Positions 1 to 12,556 of a stretch of 64,000 bases of DNA are shown here, piece after piece. The notes beneath the pieces are model-generated. The model was not told the DNA's origin. It saw only the letters and a list, made by a program, of their open reading frames with translations, and did no database searches. Location: the NCBI GenBank assembly GCA_022749755.1, contig CM040453.1, positions 10,239,368 through 10,303,367 on the forward strand, given 5' to 3'. The translations under genes were made by a program, and so were the position numbers. The DNA is from Azadirachta indica. Lineage: Eukaryota; Streptophyta; Magnoliopsida; Sapindales; Meliaceae. The stretch's first letter is position 1; the number at the start of each line of letters is the position of its first letter.

Positions 1-142
1 ATATTTCCATATGATAATATTAAAAAGCTCATAAAACAAAAGTTTAAATTTGAAGTTACAATTTAAGTTTAAATCAACTAATTGATATTTTGTGAGATAT
101 TTGCTTACTTTCAAATGCATGTGGTTGGTTGATCTGTTTCAG

Positions 143-262
143 GGTCTTGATCCAAGGAAAACAGCTAGTATGTTTGCTTATGCAAGGTGCATAAGAGAGA
201 AGTAGATTAATGGTGTGGATTACTTCATCCTTAAATTTTGTGTCGATCCTTCGAAGGCTATT
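143..262 (+). pseudogene. DUF620-family exon fragment with internal stop
   Basis: The translation begins GLDPRKTASMFAYARCIREK, then meets a TAG stop at 203-205, then continues in the same frame as INGVDYFILKFCVDPSKA. This matches, from memory, a conserved block of the plant DUF620 family (GLDPxxTASMFAxARCIGEKKINGEDCFILKLCADP). The block starts just after a tttcag splice acceptor, so it is probably a former internal exon. Nothing after about 262 continues the family and no partner exon is visible, although the upstream part may lie outside the window. The function of DUF620 proteins is unknown. It is a relic, not a gene. Confidence 0.65.
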
Positions 263-1998
263 AATAATAATAAGTTTTATTTTATAACACCTTAATAATT
301 AAATATTTATTAACCTATTATAAAAAAAAATATAATTTATTTGTTTTGCAATATATTAATAATTCCATATTAATTAGATACCATAAAATAAATCATAAAT
401 AAATATTAATTTATAAACAGAATATATTGTAGTATAATACTTATAATTGTATATAATCATAAATATTGTACTACAATATTATAACAACTTAATATTCTTT
501 TATCTTACAAAATAAATAAAATAAACTACAAATAAATATATTATTATATAAATAAAAGATATTTTAATTTAGTACTATTTATAATTATTATATTTTATTT
601 ATAATGTATTTATAATATTTAATTATCTTGTCACTTTCTCTTAAGCAAGAATCATGTTTAAAAAATAATATATTTTTTTGATTAAAAGAGTAGCTACGTA
701 TCTTATCTTAGTCTTATTAACTTTTTTAGTAAAAAAATAAAATAAAATCTAATGATTATAGATTTTCAATTTAAAATATAAATATATCTTTAACTTTTTG
801 ACTTTAATTAACTAAAATAAGATATTCCAAAAAAATTATTTTTATGCACACACTCCATTTTTTTTTTACTTGTGCTGTCCTTTTTTTTTGACTTGTGCTA
901 TTCTTTATTTTTCACTTCACTCATTTCTTTTTTCGTTAAATGAAAAATGACATTTTAGTCTCTCTCTTTCTGTCTTTCCCTCTTCCAATGCACAACAAAC
1001 AATTATATATGTATTTAATAATATATCTATTTATATTATATATTTTGAATTTTAATTGATGATAATCATATAAAAGTAAAAAGCCATAACCATAAACTCT
1101 CTTCCTTCTATTTTCTTTTTCTCTCATCGCCGTCACCCTTACAGCCTCTCTCTCCCACTCCCTTCTTGTTTTTCTCTCTATACTCACTTTACTATTACTC
1201 CTTACAAGTGAAATTAATAGGTATCATATGTTTAACTATGTAAATTTGATATTATCTATTTAATTATATAGTTATTTATTATTATTTTTGTTTATTTATT
1301 ATTCTATATATCATATTCATATATTTTGTTAGTGATTTTTAATAGATAGGTAACAGGACATTTTGATTGGTTTAATTTTTTATATTCATATAATTCCATA
1401 TCATTTGAGTTTACTAAATTTTTATTTTGAATTTTTCAGTTTCTTCTTAAGAAATGTGCATTTGATCCAGATATTATTTAAGAACAAATATAACGTCTGA
1501 GTTTGAGTTTGTTTTGCCAATTTACTGTTTTTTGCTCTTTATATGGCTATTAATTATTGTGATCATGATGCACTATTCAAGCGATAAGATCAATGTACAT
1601 ATTATATATTACTTTGATTATTTTTAAATTTTATTCATTTTTTTTATTATCACTAAAGTTCATTTTGTATTTCTTAACATATTTTACAGTTTGGGAAAAA
1701 AATACCCACTTGAGAAGGAACTAATGAGTTGTTCGTGTTCGACTATTTTTGGACTTCTTCATTTTATAAGTTAGTGCAGGTATGTTCTTACTTTTACAAC
1801 TTCTACCTTTTTTAAATTATGTTTTTACAATGATTAAAATTATGCTTTTATTTATAAAAAGTAAACAAATCATTGTTATTTTAAGTTAAAGGGTAATAAT
1901 TTTTAAACATTATCTTTATGTTACGTATATCTTAATTATTTTGTATTGTTAATCATTTTTAGTCAATTATAAGAAAAAAAAGAAATCAGAAACATAAA
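263..1998. other. AT-rich intergenic DNA, no gene seen
   Basis: The stretch is very AT-rich with polypyrimidine runs around 860-1180. The only long open frame (minus strand, 936-1187) is low-complexity Arg/Lys/Tyr-rich sequence that reads through a CT-rich tract and has no family resemblance. I see no RNA gene or recognisable element. Confidence 0.5.
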
Positions 1999-2752
1999 AT
2001 GAACAATAGTGGTATCGGTACAGTTCAAAGAGTTGTAAAGATTTCAACCACTGATCACGACGCGACAGACTCCTCTTGCAATGAAGATAGAGAGTTCTCC
2101 CACCGCCAGAATCCATGGCGCCGCTTTGTGAATAAAACATACATTGAACTCACTTCCAATAAGAATAGTAACATTGTTGTCCTCGCCAATAACAAGAAGC
2201 GAATCTCAACAGATGCTTCAATATGTCGACGATCAATTAAAAAGTTTCGTGGCATACAGCAGCGGCCTTGGGGTAGATGGGCTGCTGAGATTAAATATAG
2301 AAGGGTACGACTATAGCTCGGAACTTATGATACAGTTAAAGAAGCCACGAGAGTTTAGGACAATGCGGCTATTAAGCTTAGGCGTCCTAATACTTTAACA
2401 AACTTCTCAACACCACCCCTTTAAAAAGTCAAGCGAAAAAGAGCAAGACTAAGGAATCCAAACAAATCAATAGTACAGGGTAATGAGTTTAACAATTTTT
2501 TAACTTCAACTTCTATTCTCAATTTTCGGACTCATTCCAACAAAGAAACGAAAAAAGAAAAAAACATTAATGAAACCTGTTGATAAACCAACAACAATAG
2601 TTCAAGAGTTTTAAGGAGAGACAACAAATTTATTATTCGATGTTTTGAAAGATTGTTTGTCTCAGGATACTTCATTTCTCGAAGAGTATTTCAACAACAT
2701 TCCGACTCCAGACCTGTCATTTTTGGATGGCAACATCAATTTTCTAAGATAA
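1999..2752 (+). pseudogene. Cytokinin response factor (AP2/ERF) pseudogene
   Basis: The frame opens with an ATG and has a CRF-type N-terminal region (VKISTTDHDATDSS, compare the CRF motif around DPDATDSSSDE). An AP2/ERF domain start follows (KFRGIQQRPWGRWAAEIK). Inside the AP2 domain the Trp codon of the usual VWLG is a TAG stop (2314-2316) and the Tyr codon of ARVYDNAA is another TAG (2356-2358). The rest of the domain remains readable around them (LGTYDTVKEATRV, DNAAIKLRRPNTLTNF). A third in-frame stop lies at 2422-2424. A CRF-like C-terminus (FLEEYFNNIPTPDLSFLD) is still recognisable up to a TAA at 2750-2752. The lesions are nonsense substitutions with little frame loss, so this is a fairly young pseudogene. 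Intact relatives are DNA-binding transcription factors acting in cytokinin responses. Confidence 0.8.
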
Positions 2753-3529
2753 TATTTAATAGAGTACGGATAATTGTTAAATAATAATACTATCATAGTT
2801 ATATTTGAATTAGAAATTTGGTTTATTTGTAATTAATTCTCCATGGTCATGAACTATCAGACTATGCTTTGCTGCATTTTGTACTTCTCTAGTTCTTAAA
2901 CTTGGTCCAAGATAATTTTTCACAAATTTAGTTTATTATTTACATTCATGTTAATGAAATTTTATCGTAATAATGCTAATTCACAAGCTGTAATTAGTTT
3001 TATGTCAGCTCTAGATTTGCACTTATGTTATGAGTAAGGATCTGGACAAACCATTGCTTGATCAAAGAGAATTTCAATCATTAGGGAATTTTACAAATAA
3101 ATTTTAAATTTTAAACATTAATTAAAATATAAATATTAACTAAATGATTGTTTTTATTTGTAATATTTCAATATACATGTAGAAATTAGTGATTTGACAT
3201 TATATTATAATTATATAAATTTTATATATAAATCTAATATATATGCATTCATTATTCAAAGTCTACCATTATAGCATTGGACAAATTAGCAATAGATTAA
3301 AAATAAAAGGTCACTGTTTAAGAACTGATCCAACATTATGAACAATATTCTTATTAACTTTAATGTTTAAGCAAGAATATTCAATCAAAAGGCAGAAAGA
3401 GAGAATACTTTATTTTTCATTGAATTCCAATATATAAACAACAAACATAATCAGAACAAAAAAGAAATAAATAATGTCCTACTACTCATTGGCTATAATC
3501 ATTAAATTACATAAGAATAAAATAGTGAC
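2753..3529. other. Intergenic DNA, no gene seen
   Basis: AT-rich sequence between the CRF pseudogene and the direct-repeat region. I found no coding frame, RNA gene or clear repeat. Confidence 0.5.
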
Positions 3530-3763
3530 AATTAATATTTAATGTCTTTTACATGATTATATTTTTTTTCAGATGACGAGAGAATTGGCCATTCAAAGCG
3601 AATTTAGCTCAAAAAGATTGAATTCGGCTCAAAAAGGAAGACGTTCGGGAACCAAAACGTAAGAGAAGTACAGACTAAAACGCAAGTCACTAGAGAACCT
3701 AAGTGCAAAGCTGAGTGGACCTAGTTGTAAGGTTTTCAAACCTTACAGGTCAGATTTGCAAGG
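3530..3763 (+). repeat. Direct repeat, copy 1 (about 230 bp)
   Basis: This copy and the one at 4222-4446 share a long diverged match in the same orientation, including gagagaattggccattcaa versus gagagaattagccattcaa, then gaattcggct, ggaagacgttcg and a tail ending in a variant of caaaccttacaggtcag. The offset is 681 bp. It may be one end of a small nonautonomous element or a tandem duplication. I see no primer-binding site or target-site duplication, so I do not call it an LTR. Confidence 0.6.
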
Positions 3764-4075
3764 TGCGGTTGCGCCACTTAGTGGCGCTTCAGCGCCATGC
3801 ATTCTGCCATGCATGCTGCAAAAGAGCAGGTGACATGGCGCGGTAACACCACTAGGTGGCGCGCTCTTGTGCAGTATGCATGGTAAAATGCATGGTGCCA
3901 CCGCGCCTCCTATGGCGCTACCACGCCATGCATGCTGCACAAGAGCAGGTGGCATGGCACCGCCGCGCCACCAAGTGGCGCTACTGCGCCATGCCACTTG
4001 CTCTTGTGCAGCATTCATGGCATGGCGCGGCCGCGTCATTAACAGCGCAGCCGCGCCACCTCTTCAATCGTACTT
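3764..4075. repeat. GC-rich cluster of nested palindromes/hairpins
   Basis: A sharp GC-rich island in AT-rich surroundings. It carries several copies of a gcgccacc(t/a)a(g)tggcgc-type palindrome and of an arm with the core catgctgcacaagagcaggt. At about 3927-3959 and 3988-4020 two arms of about 33 bp are inverted relative to each other with 2-3 mismatches, and the loop between them holds its own palindrome. A similar inverted pair lies at about 3807-3886. Open frames on both strands are byproducts of the palindromes and resemble no protein family. The region could be the inner part of a foldback-type element or a small-RNA-generating hairpin. Confidence 0.65.
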
Positions 4076-4221
4076 ACTCCCCTGTATGGTTTTTTGTGCC
4101 CCAACACCCACTGCAATCAATTAAAAAATAAAAGTTTAATTTATTTTGATAAGTGTATCAGCAAAAATTTATCATTTACTCTTAAATTTGATTTGTCTGT
4201 TTAATTCTTTGCTTACATCAA

Positions 4222-4446
4222 TATTTAATATTTTTTTATTATATTTTTTGTAAATCACGAGAGAATTAGCCATTCAAAGTAAATTTGACTCGAAATAATT
4301 GAATTCGGCTAAAAAAGGAAGACGTTCGAGGACGAAAACGTAAGAGAAATACAGATTAAAACGTAAGTCATCAGGGGACTTAAGTGCAAAGTTGAGGGGA
4401 CCTATTTGCAAGTTTTTCAAACCTTTTAAGTCAGCTTTTCAATGAT
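4222..4446 (+). repeat. Direct repeat, copy 2
   Basis: Second copy of the repeat at 3530-3763. It is not followed by another GC-rich hairpin cluster. Instead it runs into a purine-rich tract (about 4515-4570) and then the broken 5' end of the ABCG pseudogene. The junction may mark the event that removed the first exons of that gene. Confidence 0.55.
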
Positions 4447-4679
4447 TGTGTTTTTTTTATAGGTGGAGAATTTTTGCAAGTTTAAATCCAAACTAAGGGA
4501 GTTAGGGAAAAAGATGAAGAGAGAAAAAAAAAAAGAAAAAAAAAAGAAAAGAAAAAAAATTAAAAAAATGTGAAAATAAAAAAAAATGAAAAATATATAT
4601 GTATATATGCTTCTTGCGCTCGCAGAAATATACTAACAAATGGAATATTGCTGATTTCAACGCTAAATATTTTCTGTAG

Positions 4680-7600
4680 AGCTGGTGTAAAGTTGCGTAC
4701 AGTTGAAGTAAGATATAGAAATTTGTGCGTGGAAGCCAAGTGTGATGTAGTTCATGGAAAACCCGTCTACTCTATGGAATTCCCTCAAAAGCACGATTTC
4801 TGTAAGTATCTCCAGGGTATAGTTTTCCAGAAATTACGTACATACTGTCTACTTTCAGCTACATATATCTATCCAATATGTTTCTACTGTTTCTATGTTT
4901 CATATTTGCTGCAGAAGTTACGGTTCCTGTTAGCCAAAAGAAACCAATGTCGGTTTATAGCTTTTGCACATTTGCGACTTGGAGTTGTCAATTCTCTGCA
5001 TGCTTTTCTTTTGGGGAAAGTGATTCTATTTGAGGCTCCTGATAGTCTTACCTTTATTTTAGAAGCTATAGATGATTCATTTATTCTTTTGGATATTTGA
5101 TTGTATCATATCCCTCTTACTTTTCTTTCCTAAAATAAGCATATATAATTTAGAATTATTACATCCCACAAGGATCCTTCTATATATAGCTCTACTGACT
5201 CAATGATCTTGTAGGACTTCATGAAGCTGTTTGGTTGCATGTCAAGTCAAGCCAAGATAAGCATCATTGATAATGTCAGTGGTGTCATAAAGCCTGGAAG
5301 GTATATGTAAGCCGAGTAAACTTCTTTATGTTCAACAGTATATATCTTTATCCATACCATTTATAAACTTAACCCCCTGTAGGATGACACTATTGCTTGG
5401 TTCTCCTGGATGTGGAAAGACTACACTTTTGAAGGCTCTTTCGGGAAATTTAGACCAATCTCTCAAGGTATCACATTTTCTTAATTTATCTGATATCTTT
5501 ATCATTATTCTAGTACGGTATCAGCTACAAAAACATTGATGGTAGCCAGTGCGCAATCGATTTTAGAACTTAAATATTGCTTTTATATAACTGTTATAAT
5601 TTTTATATAACACAAACACATCTCATTAATTTAAGTAATTAGTTATGAGGGCAACTTTTCTCTGACAGTTCACGGGGGAAATTTCTTACAATGGATACAA
5701 ACTAGAAGAGTTTCTACCCCAGAAAACATCTGCATATGTAAGCCAATATGATTTGCACATTCCTGAGATGACTGTGAGGGAAACACTTGATTTTTCTGCC
5801 CGCTGTCAAGGTGTTCGAAGCCGAGCAGGTCGGTTACCTTAAATGCAGATAATTTGAAGTATACAATTAAACTATCAATTTATAACACTGATAACACATT
5901 CTTCTGTCCGTGAAGATATTATGATGGAAATCAGCAGAAGGGAGAAGGAGGAAGGAACTGTCCCAGATCCAGACATAGATACTTATATGAAGGTACTAGA
6001 GAGCTGTTTGTTTTGTCTTTCTTCCTTCATGTAATATAAAGATAAGAGCATGTTAAACATTGTAACTTTTTATAGGCAATATCTATCGAAGGACTAAAAG
6101 AAACCCTTCAAACAGACTATACTTTAAAGGTAATTCAGATAACCTGAGTGGATAAGACTTTTTTTTTTTTTCCTCATTCATCAAATTCTTTGTATTATTA
6201 GTTAATGGATGTATATGGCTTTTGCTTCTCAGATCCTTGGACTTGATAATTGTGCTGAAACACTGGTTGGAGATGCCTTGAGAAGAGGTATTTCTGGAGG
6301 TCAGAAGAAAAGATTGACCACAGGTAGAAATTTGAGGATCATTTTAGGAAATGTGAGAAAGTGCTCTTTATTAATTTTTATCAAATTCCGCTGAAATTTT
6401 AATTTAACTGAGAAATTATACTATACTTTTGCAGGAGAGATGATAGTAGGTCCAATAAAAACTTTGTTTATGGATGAAATAACAAATGGGTTGGACATTT
6501 CCACCACGTTTCAGATTGTTGCTTCCCTGAAGCAGCTAGCGCAGATCACCGATGCTACTCTTCTAATTTCACTTCTTCAACCATCACCAGAAACCTTTAA
6601 TCTCTTCGATGACATTATAATAATGGCTGAGTGGAAGATTGTTTATCATGGTCCTCACAGAAGTGTTCTAGAATTTTTTGAGAGTTGTGGGTTTAAGTGT
6701 CCTGAAAGGAAAGCAATTGCTGACTTCCTCCTGGAGGTAGGTCCATTGCAGCTTCAAATCATTTCCTTTGCATACTCAAATTATTAGATGACTTCAATCT
6801 TTTATCCTTCAACTTTCCACGGATTTTATCAATAAAGGATCAAGGAAAATACTGGTTCCACAATGAAGTTCCTCACAGTTATGTTTCTGTAGATATGTTC
6901 TCAAGCATATTCAAGGAATCTCCTTATGGTAAAATGTTGTATGAGGATCTCTCAGAGCGGCATGATAAATCCAAAAGCCACAAGGATGCTCTTTCCATTA
7001 ATATGTATTCTGTTTCCAGATGGGAACTATTTAAAGCTTGCTTCTGGAGGGAGCTCCTTCTCATGAAGAGAAATTCTTTTGTCTATGCATTCAAAACCAG
7101 TCAGGTAACATTCTTTCCTCACGTGCCTACTGTCAGGGAAATTCTTTCTTCATTACTTTTACAGTTAAAATCATATTCTGTTCTTCTACTTCTGTCCACA
7201 GCTTGCTGTAATAGCAATCATAGTGGCTACAGTATTTTGCGTTCTCAGATGGATATTGATATTCTTCATGCAAACTACTACATGGGTGCCTTACATTACT
7301 CGATGTACATACTCATCGCTGATGCAGTTCCAGAGTTGTCTCTGACTGTTTCGAGGCTTGCAATTTTTTATAAACAAAAAGAGTTGTGTTTCTACCCAGC
7401 CTGGGCTTATGCAATTCCAACAGTACTTTTAAAGATTCCTCTTTCATTTGTGCAACCTCTTATATGGACGTCTCTAACTTATGATGTCACTGGATTCAGC
7501 CCCGAGTTCTGGAGGTGAGAATCACAATCTCCAGGTTTTGTTTAAGTATGCCTTATGGGAATCGTTAGCATAGGGTGCAATATTGAAGTATGTTCTTGTA

Positions 7601-10600
7601 TTATTCTATACATTGCATATTGTAGACCTAGAAGCAAAGTGAAAAATAAAAAAAAAAAATACAGTTCATGATTAGCTAAGCCAATGCTAAATCAGTGTTA
7701 ACTGGATGAATTAGTGATGTTCCATTTTATGACCTCTGGACCTTCGATTAATGTCATCTGAGTATAGCAACACATGAATAGGCTTATGCTTTATTTTCCT
7801 TTGCAGGAAACATACTTTCTTCAATCTTCAACTTGTTTCTACGTTGTCTAGCGAAAGCATCTATAAAAGCCTTAAATTAGTTGATTTCTCTCTAGAAAGA
7901 AATGGGAAGTATTTAGATTAAAAGGAATCTCAATTACACTGGGTGGGATTCTAAACTTCGATAATTTGCCATGTTCTTAGGTTCTTCCGCCAATTCATTA
8001 TTCTTTCTGCAATGCACTTAGCATTTATGTCGATTTTCCGTTCCATGGGAGCCGCCTACAAACTCTACCTATTGCCTTGGCAGCTGCTAACACTGCAATG
8101 ACATTACTTTGGACATTTAGTGGAGCTGTGATCTCAAGATGTAAGTTTGTTTATACTTCATATATATTTAGTTTGCCTATACGGTCATCAGCTAATGGAG
8201 TCAACTAACAATGTCCTCTCGCTCCAGTCTCCATGCCTTTTTGGTTGAAATGGGGATTTTGGGTTTCTCCTGTTACGTATGCAGAGATAGGCATATCTGG
8301 AAATGAGTTTCCTGCTCCACGGTGGCAAAAGGTGAGTTTCTTGCAGCCTGTGGACTTTCCATCACTACTATCATATTTTGATAATCTAATAAGTCAGTCT
8401 CGCATTCTAATTTATAGACAATTCAGTCCACAAGCAAAACAATAGGGAGAGAAACATTGGAAAGCCGGGGATTAAACTTTGACGGATACTTTTTCTGGAT
8501 TGGCCTTGCTGCCTTAATTGGGTTTAGTTTAATTTTCAACATTGGCTGTACTCTAGCCTTAAGATTTTTGAAACGTGAGTTAATCTTTCTGGTTATCATA
8601 CTTTTATTTAAAATCCATATACATACTTAATTACTCACTCTATTAAATGCTCATTCAGCTTCCAGAGCCTCCCGTGCTATTACATCATATGAAAAGCTTT
8701 CTAAGACAAAAAATGGAAGGTCCAAGTACTATTAAATACATGAAAGAAAAGCCAAAGAGTTCTACCCATTCTACTAATGAAGAATCTGCCAAAGGTTGAT
8801 TATTTTGACTGCTTTCCTAAATGTTCATAGCAATGTTGGATATTGTTCCTTACTGCGGTATTTATGTTTCAGAATTCACCAATAATTTTATGTGTGTTGT
8901 CTTGTCTCAATGAACAGGCAGAGCAGTCAAGATGGTCTAACCTTTTCAACCGTTGACAATTACATTTCAAGATGTCCAGTATTATATTGACACGCCTTTG
9001 GTAATTAAATAACACATTTGTTCATATCATTTCCAAGCAAAGAATACATTCTTTACTTTTTCTGCAACCTTAATTTGTCACAGGAAATGAAAAAGCGCGG
9101 AATTTCTCAGAATAAATTGCAGCTGCTTTCTGATATTACTTGTGCATTCAGGCCTGGAATTCTCACAGCATTGATGGGTATTACTGGAGCAGGAAAAACT
9201 ACCCTTCTTGATGTTCTTTCTGGAAGAAAAACAAATGGCTACATTGAAGGGGAAATAAAAATTAATGGGTATCCTAAGGTTCGGGAAACATTTGCTAGGA
9301 TTTCAGGTTACTGTGAGCAAACTGACATACATTCTCCACAAATTACAGTAGAAGAATCTCTGGTTTTCTCTGCTTGGCTGCGTTTAGCTCCTCAGATTGA
9401 CTACAAAACTAAGATTGTAATGATCTGAATGTTCCGCCCCATCTTTGCTTCTAAACAAATCGATGAAATAACTTGTGTTAAACCTGATGTAACATTTTCT
9501 GTGCAGGAATTTGTCAATGAAGTCCTTGAAACAATTGAGCTTGATGGAATCAAGGATTCCTTAGTTGGAATACCTGGTGTTAGTGGTCTATCAATTGAGC
9601 AACGCAAGCGACTAACAATAGCTGTAGAGCTTGATGGTAATCCCTCTATAATTTTCATGGATGAACCTACAACCGGTCTGGATGCAAGAGCAGCAGCTAC
9701 TGTCATGCAAGCAGTAAAGAATGTAGCTGATACGAGTAGAACAATTGTTTGCACTATCCACCAACCAAGTAATGACTTATTCGAAGCATTTGATGAGGTA
9801 AAACTTGAAAAACATTTAATGGTGGGAATTAAGTTCAATTTTTAAATTTAATAGCTACTAGCTTACTAGCTTGGAATGAATGGTGTTATTTTAGTTACTT
9901 CCTCTTATTGATGAACACAAACAGTCCCACAGCTCTGGTTCTTACTTCATAACTATTAATAATAGATTTAGTAGGATCAAATGATATATCATCAAGATTT
10001 GTTGGCTCTAGTTCAGCCTAACAACCTAAAATTGAAAAAGAAATGGCTAGTGTCACTCACTCAATTTTCAAATATAATAATGCTTCACTTAAATTCTCCA
10101 ATAGTTAAAAATTTCTCTGTACTGATCTATGGTATCATTGAACTTTTCCATATGATTTAAGCAATAATTGTTCTTCAAAATCTTATTACTGCCATTGCAG
10201 TTAATTCTTTTAAAAGCTGGCGGACACATAATCTATTCTGGATAATTGGGACACCATTCAAGTAAAGTTATCGAATATTTTGAGGTTCAGTTCTTCTAAA
10301 AGAGCCTTCACTCGTTTCATTCTCTCGTTCCAGTTTTTTTATATAAATGTTCTTTGAATATTTCCAAAAATTTTAATTAAATTAACTTCTATGTTTGGCT
10401 TTCATTAACAGGGTATCTGCGGGGTGCCAAAGATTAGAGATAATTATAATCCAGCAACGTGGATGTTGGAGGTCACTTCATTTGCTGAGGACCAACTTGG
10501 TGTAGATTTAGCCCAAATATACAGGAATTCTGTTTTATATGAGTGAGTCCGATTACAATATAAATTATTGATCCTGGTGTTGTGCAAATGTGGATGATGC

Positions 10601-12186
10601 ATGAGTATTGATATTGGAAGGAAACCTCCTTATATATTTATTTGGTAAACTATACGTCCAATCACAATTCGGATCATTGCAAACCATGGCATTGCTTCTT
10701 GGGCATGAATTCACACTTTTATACAAGCCAAAATGGCTTACGAACTTAGTTTTTGATTGAACATTTATGTCAAAGATGCAATGCAACAGCTAGCATTGGA
10801 CTATTTAAATTTTACAACATGACCTTGTCCCTTGGCTTTCCTGAGTTAAATGTTTTCTATTATACCATTTGTAGGAAGAACAAAGAGCTTGTAAGGTCGT
10901 TGAGTTCCCCACCTCCTGGTTCAAGTGATTTGTTTTTTCCAACACAATTTGCACAAAATGGTTGGAAAAATCATGCCTATGGAAGCAACGCTTGTCTTAT
11001 TGGAGAAGTCCTTCCTACAATTTGATACGTATCATCCTTGCGTTTGTAGGATCTCTGTTTTTTGATGCTATATATTGGAACCAAGGAAATGAACTGTAAG
11101 TTACTCCTTTATTTATTTTCACTTCTTGCGACTATATTATAGGTAAATTGTGCTAGTTTAAAGTCATATTGGATTATATAATAGTACAAGTTCAGAAATA
11201 GTGTCAATTGCTGTGAGTTACCAGATGATGTATGACTTGCAAATATTTTTAAATTGTCCAGGAATAATCAGCAGAATTTATTCAATATACTTGGTTCACT
11301 GTGTATCACTGTGATGTTCTTCGGCTCAAATAATTGCTTGTTAGTATTACGCTATGTTGAAAAACAAAGAACCGTGATGTATCGAGAAAGATTTGCGGGA
11401 ATGTACTCTTCATGGGCTTATGCGCTAGCGCAGGTATAATTTTTGTCAGAAATATTGAATCTCTGACTTGATTATCAAGCAACCATGCATTATTTTATCA
11501 TGATTGATTTTCCATAACTGTTGCTAAGTTTATGACATGTAGATAACAAAAATTTTAAAATATGTGTAATGAATTCACAGGTCATAGTCGAGGTTCCTTA
11601 TGTATGCATTCAAACAGCTATATTGGTCAGCATTACATATCCGATGATAGGATATTATGGATTAGCCTATAAAATTTTTTGGTACTTCTATCCTATGTTT
11701 TGCACGCTGCTGTACTACAATTATCTGGGGATGTTGATTGTGTCCTTGACGCCAAACATCACAGTGGCTTCAATTCTGGCTGCTGCCTGCTACACCATGC
11801 TAAATCTTTTTTCTGGTTTCTACATTCCTGAACCGGTAATAACTGGGTAACACACCTTAAAATTGCATAATATTACATATTTAAAGGAAATTGATTCTAT
11901 TTAGTTGTTCATTTTACAGCAAATTCCAAAGTGGTGGATCTGGTTCTATTACTTAATGCCTACATCTTGGACGATGAATGGTCTGCCGGCTTCCCAATAT
12001 GGAGATATTGACAAAGAAGTTCTGGTATTTGGAGAGATTAAAACAGTATCTGCCTTACTAAAAGATTATTTTGGTTTTGAACATGATCACTTGGCTGTTT
12101 CGGCTATTGTTCTTGCTATCTATCCTTTAGCTTTTGCTTCTCTTTTTGCATATTTTGGAGGCCACTTGAACTTCCAACGTAGATGA
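4680..12186 (+). pseudogene. PDR-type ABCG transporter pseudogene, 5'-truncated
   Basis: A full-size PDR/ABCG transporter is recognisable exon by exon: 4680-4801, 5215-5300, 5383-5467, 5669-5828, 5916-5992, 6076-6129, 6233-6323, 6435-6736, about 6834-7104, 7202-7514, 7981-8140, 8228-8331, 8418-8574, 8659-8794, 8918-9000, 9084-9416, 9507-9797, 10201-10284, 10412-10542, 10875-11096, 11262-11433, 11581-11835, 11920-12186. Both nucleotide-binding domains show Walker A (GSPGCGKTT and GITGAGKTT), signatures ([27 protein letters not shown]) and Walker B ([17 protein letters not shown]). Lesions: first exon(s) missing; 2-nt loss near 4765; 1-nt loss near 7236; 1-nt loss near 8061; frame change in the exon at 8659; stop at 8938-8940; stop at 10243-10245; loss of about 7-8 nt near 10967. 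Most splice sites survive. Relatives export phytohormones, phenolics or terpenoids at the plasma membrane. This copy cannot encode a functional transporter. Confidence 0.93.
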
Positions 12187-12425
12187 ATGAGTCTCCCCAT
12201 TCCTTATACATGTCTATTGCATGTGAAAATAAACCTTGTTTTTTTATATTGTGTTTTCATCAATTAATCAAACGGCTTTAGCTTCTGTTTTGCATATTTT
12301 GTTGGCCGCTTGAACTTCCAACATAGATGAATGAATCTCACTCACCATTGATTATATGTGTATATATATCGCATGTGACAATAAACCTTATTTCTGCATA
12401 TTGTGTTTTGATCAATGTATCAAAT
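12127..12425 (+). repeat. Tandem duplication of the ABCG 3' end (offset 144 bp)
   Basis: The last codons and 3' flank of the ABCG pseudogene are repeated once. The segment with cttgaacttccaac and atagatgaatga recurs 144 bp downstream, and the flanks also match (tgcatgtgaaaataaacctt versus cgcatgtgacaataaacctt). The second copy includes the stop codon region but no upstream exon. It is a small diverged tandem duplication. Confidence 0.75.
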
Positions 12426-12470
12426 GGTTCATGTTCATGAGCTCAAATAGATTCGGTTCTTACTCGCAGT

Positions 12471-12556
12471 TTGAAATCACTCGATTTGCTATTAAATTTT
12501 ACTTCCACAAGCTTTTGAAATCACTGCATTTGCTATCAAGTTTTACTTCCACAAGA
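12471..12556 (+). repeat. Two-copy tandem repeat, about 43 bp unit
   Basis: The unit tttgaaatcactcgatttgc...ttttacttccacaag is followed at once by tttgaaatcactgcatttgc...ttttacttccacaag. The copies differ by a few substitutions. No function is apparent. Confidence 0.7.

Noticed and set aside
936..1187. 83-codon minus-strand frame
   Set aside because: It is low-complexity translation of a CT-rich tract without any domain or conserved partner.
3743..4131. Open frames on both strands in the GC-rich island
   Set aside because: They are composed of the palindromic repeats, resemble no family, and mirror each other on the two strands.
3530..4446. LTR retrotransposon (the two direct repeats as LTRs)
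   Set aside because: No primer-binding site, polypurine tract or target duplication could be placed, and no gag or pol similarity is visible.
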